Below, in pieces: positions 62,685 to 64,000 of a stretch of 64,000 nt of DNA (within the stretch, counting starts at the first letter, position 1; each line of letters begins with the position of its first letter). Both the position numbers and the translations under genes were made by a program. Under the pieces are notes generated by a model, which was not told the origin of the DNA, did not search any database, and was given only the letters and a program-made list of their open reading frames with translations. Source of the stretch: an uncultured bacterium (GTDB lineage: Bacteria > Muiribacteriota > Ozemobacteria > Ozemobacterales > Ozemobacteraceae); assembly GCA_900317935.1 (NCBI GenBank), contig ONIU01000001.1, forward strand, positions 1 to 64,000, in the 5' to 3' direction.

Positions 62685-64000
62685 ATGAGTATTGGAATAT
62701 CTGAATTATTAAAAAATGATTTTGACAGATTAAATGATCAGCAGAAAGAAATAATTAAAAAATTTCACAGGAATTCACTTGTTGTTGCTGGGCCAGGAAC
62801 AGGCAAGACAAGAACTATCTCTGTTTTGATTGCTAAGCAGTTGGAAAAAGGCGTCAGGTTAAAAGAAATACTTGCTCTGACTTTTTCTGATAAAGCTGCA
62901 TCTGAATTGAGAGAAAGAGTGTTAGAGTATTTCCCCCAAAGCTTTGACCAATGCTGGATATCAACCTTTCATTCTTTTTGTGCAAGAATTTTAAGGGAAC
63001 AATATTACGAAGTCGGAGTTGCTCCAGATTTTAAGCTTCTCAATGCTTTTAAAGAGTCTTTGTTAATGAGTTTTATTTGCAGAAAATTAGACCCGTCGGC
63101 TTTCCCTGAATATGGAAAAGTCTTGTCAAAGAGAGGATTTCAGCAGGAGGCTTCTACATTAATAGGAATATTAAAATCTAATCTTGTTACTCCAGAAGAG
63201 TTTGAAGATGCTATAAAAAACACTCCTGATCTGAATAAGAAAACTCAGAACAGGTGCTATGAACTGTTGAATATTTATCAGCAATATGAAAAAGAAAGAA
63301 TTAAAGACAATTACCTGGATTACAGAGATTTAATAGCGCTTTCTATACAGGTTTTGAAAAATCCTAGAATTGCAGAAATCTATAGGAAAAGATACAAAGT
63401 TATTCTGGTAGATGAGTTTCAGGATACAGATCCAGCCCAGTTTTTGCTGCTCACTCTATTAAAAGGTGAGAATTCAGACATAAAAACTGCAGTAATAGGA
63501 GACCCGCGTCAGAGTATTTACAGATTCAGAGGGGCTGACCCGTCAATGATGACCCCAAAAGGTCGATTTAAGCAGAAATACAAGGCTAGCATTTTCCCTT
63601 TAAGCCAAAATTATCGTTCTGCAAAAAGTATAGTAAAATCTGCAACTATGCTTAATTGGACAGAAAAATTGCCTACGGACGGACTTCTTAATCCAAACAG
63701 CCAGGAAGAAGGTTTTATAAAATATTATAAGGTTAAAAACGAAATTGAAGAGGCTAGGGTAGTGGGGCGTCAGATTGCTAATTATCTGATTTATGGCAAT
63801 AACGGGAAAAAATACAAACCTTCAGATGTTGCGATTTTAGTTAGAAATAACTATCAGATTGATTTGCTTGCTGAAAGTTTGCAGACTTTGCATATTCCTT
63901 ATCAAATTGCAGAGGATATGAAGTTTTTCAAGGCTGAGGAAATAATTACCCTTGTTTCACTACTGAAAATTGCTGGGGCAACAGACGAAGATATGAAAGA
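62685..64000 (+). CDS. UvrD/PcrA-family DNA helicase (3' end outside the window)
   Basis: Superfamily 1A 3'-5' helicase. The open frame runs from ATG 62685 (GAGGT 7 bases upstream) to the edge, 438 codons. Motifs in order: LNDQQKEII (Q motif), Walker A AGPGTGKTRT, Ia LALTFSDKAASELRER, STFHSFCARIL, Walker B VILVDEFQDTD, III GDPRQSIYRFRGAD, IV PLSQNYRSAKSI. An insertion domain lies between Ia and II. Subtype (UvrD, PcrA, Rep, or a family with an extra nuclease such as AddA) cannot be decided without the C-terminus. Confidence 0.93.
   Translation, partial: MSIGISELLKNDFDRLNDQQKEIIKKFHRNSLVVAGPGTGKTRTISVLIAKQLEKGVRLKEILALTFSDKAASELRERVLEYFPQSFDQCWISTFHSFCARILREQYYEVGVAPDFKLLNAFKESLLMSFICRKLDPSAFPEYGKVLSKRGFQQEASTLIGILKSNLVTPEEFEDAIKNTPDLNKKTQNRCYELLNIYQQYEKERIKDNYLDYRDLIALSIQVLKNPRIAEIYRKRYKVILVDEFQDTDPAQFLLLTLLKGENSDIKTAVIGDPRQSIYRFRGADPSMMTPKGRFKQKYKASIFPLSQNYRSAKSIVKSATMLNWTEKLPTDGLLNPNSQEEGFIKYYKVKNEIEEARVVGRQIANYLIYGNNGKKYKPSDVAILVRNNYQIDLLAESLQTLHIPYQIAEDMKFFKAEEIITLVSLLKIAGATDEDMK

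Overview
The window is 64 kb of strongly AT-rich chromosome from what looks like a motile, diderm bacterium. Evidence for two membranes is a PorV/PorQ-type outer-membrane barrel, a Cys-lipobox lipoprotein and many Sec-exported proteins. Evidence for motility is a PilB/PilT pair, CheC, CheD, a FliA/WhiG sigma factor, a Maf-type flagellin glycosyltransferase and pseudaminic acid genes. I cannot place it taxonomically from this sequence. The gene set would fit a deep-branching diderm lineage such as Riflebacteria, but that is a guess. I see no rRNA, tRNA, CRISPR, phage or insertion sequence. The sigma-70 promoters that can be read are close to consensus (for example TTGACA-17-TATAAT before fecR and gpmI).

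Layout. 1-2.7 kb: type IV pilus motors (pilT cut by the window edge; pilB frameshifted). 2.7-5.1 kb: aroE, a STAS protein and an outer-membrane barrel with a FliA-like promoter. 5.4-10.8 kb: a GtrB/DPM-type glycosyltransferase with a PMT/ArnT-type membrane transferase, convergent with the first YidC-phosphotransferase chimera. 11-17.9 kb: housekeeping and motility control (fecR-like, gmk, gpmI, pth, cheC, cheD, a small membrane protein, fliA, a HAMP protein). 18.1-30.5 kb: two LtaS-like membrane phosphotransferases around an unknown secreted protein, two more PMT-type proteins, and mgtE with a possible Asp-rich leader ORF. 30.6-47.1 kb: a Tim44-like zinc-ribbon protein, then a tightly packed leftward operon of ten genes. 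47.3-53 kb: aroF, small envelope proteins, hutH-hutI and two repeat-rich gaps. 53.5-64 kb: Maf, two related secreted proteins, pseI, argF, tyrS, a lipoprotein and the start of a UvrD-family helicase.

The most notable system is the operon at 47.1-31.6 kb. It encodes a pseudaminate cytidylyltransferase, a complete route from phosphoenolpyruvate to CMP-2-aminoethylphosphonate (PEP mutase, phosphonopyruvate decarboxylase, AEP transaminase, PntC-like cytidylyltransferase), a membrane-anchored CDP-glycerol-phosphotransferase-like enzyme, two LIC_10190-like polytopic proteins, and two tandem proteins that join a YidC/Oxa1 fold to a sulfatase/LtaS-type catalytic domain. A third such chimera lies at 8-10.8 kb. 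In all three the conserved groove arginine of YidC insertases appears to be Thr or Ser. The simplest reading is a phosphonate-decorated (AEP) surface polymer or lipid whose last steps use these chimeras. This is inference; no function for the chimeras is known to me.
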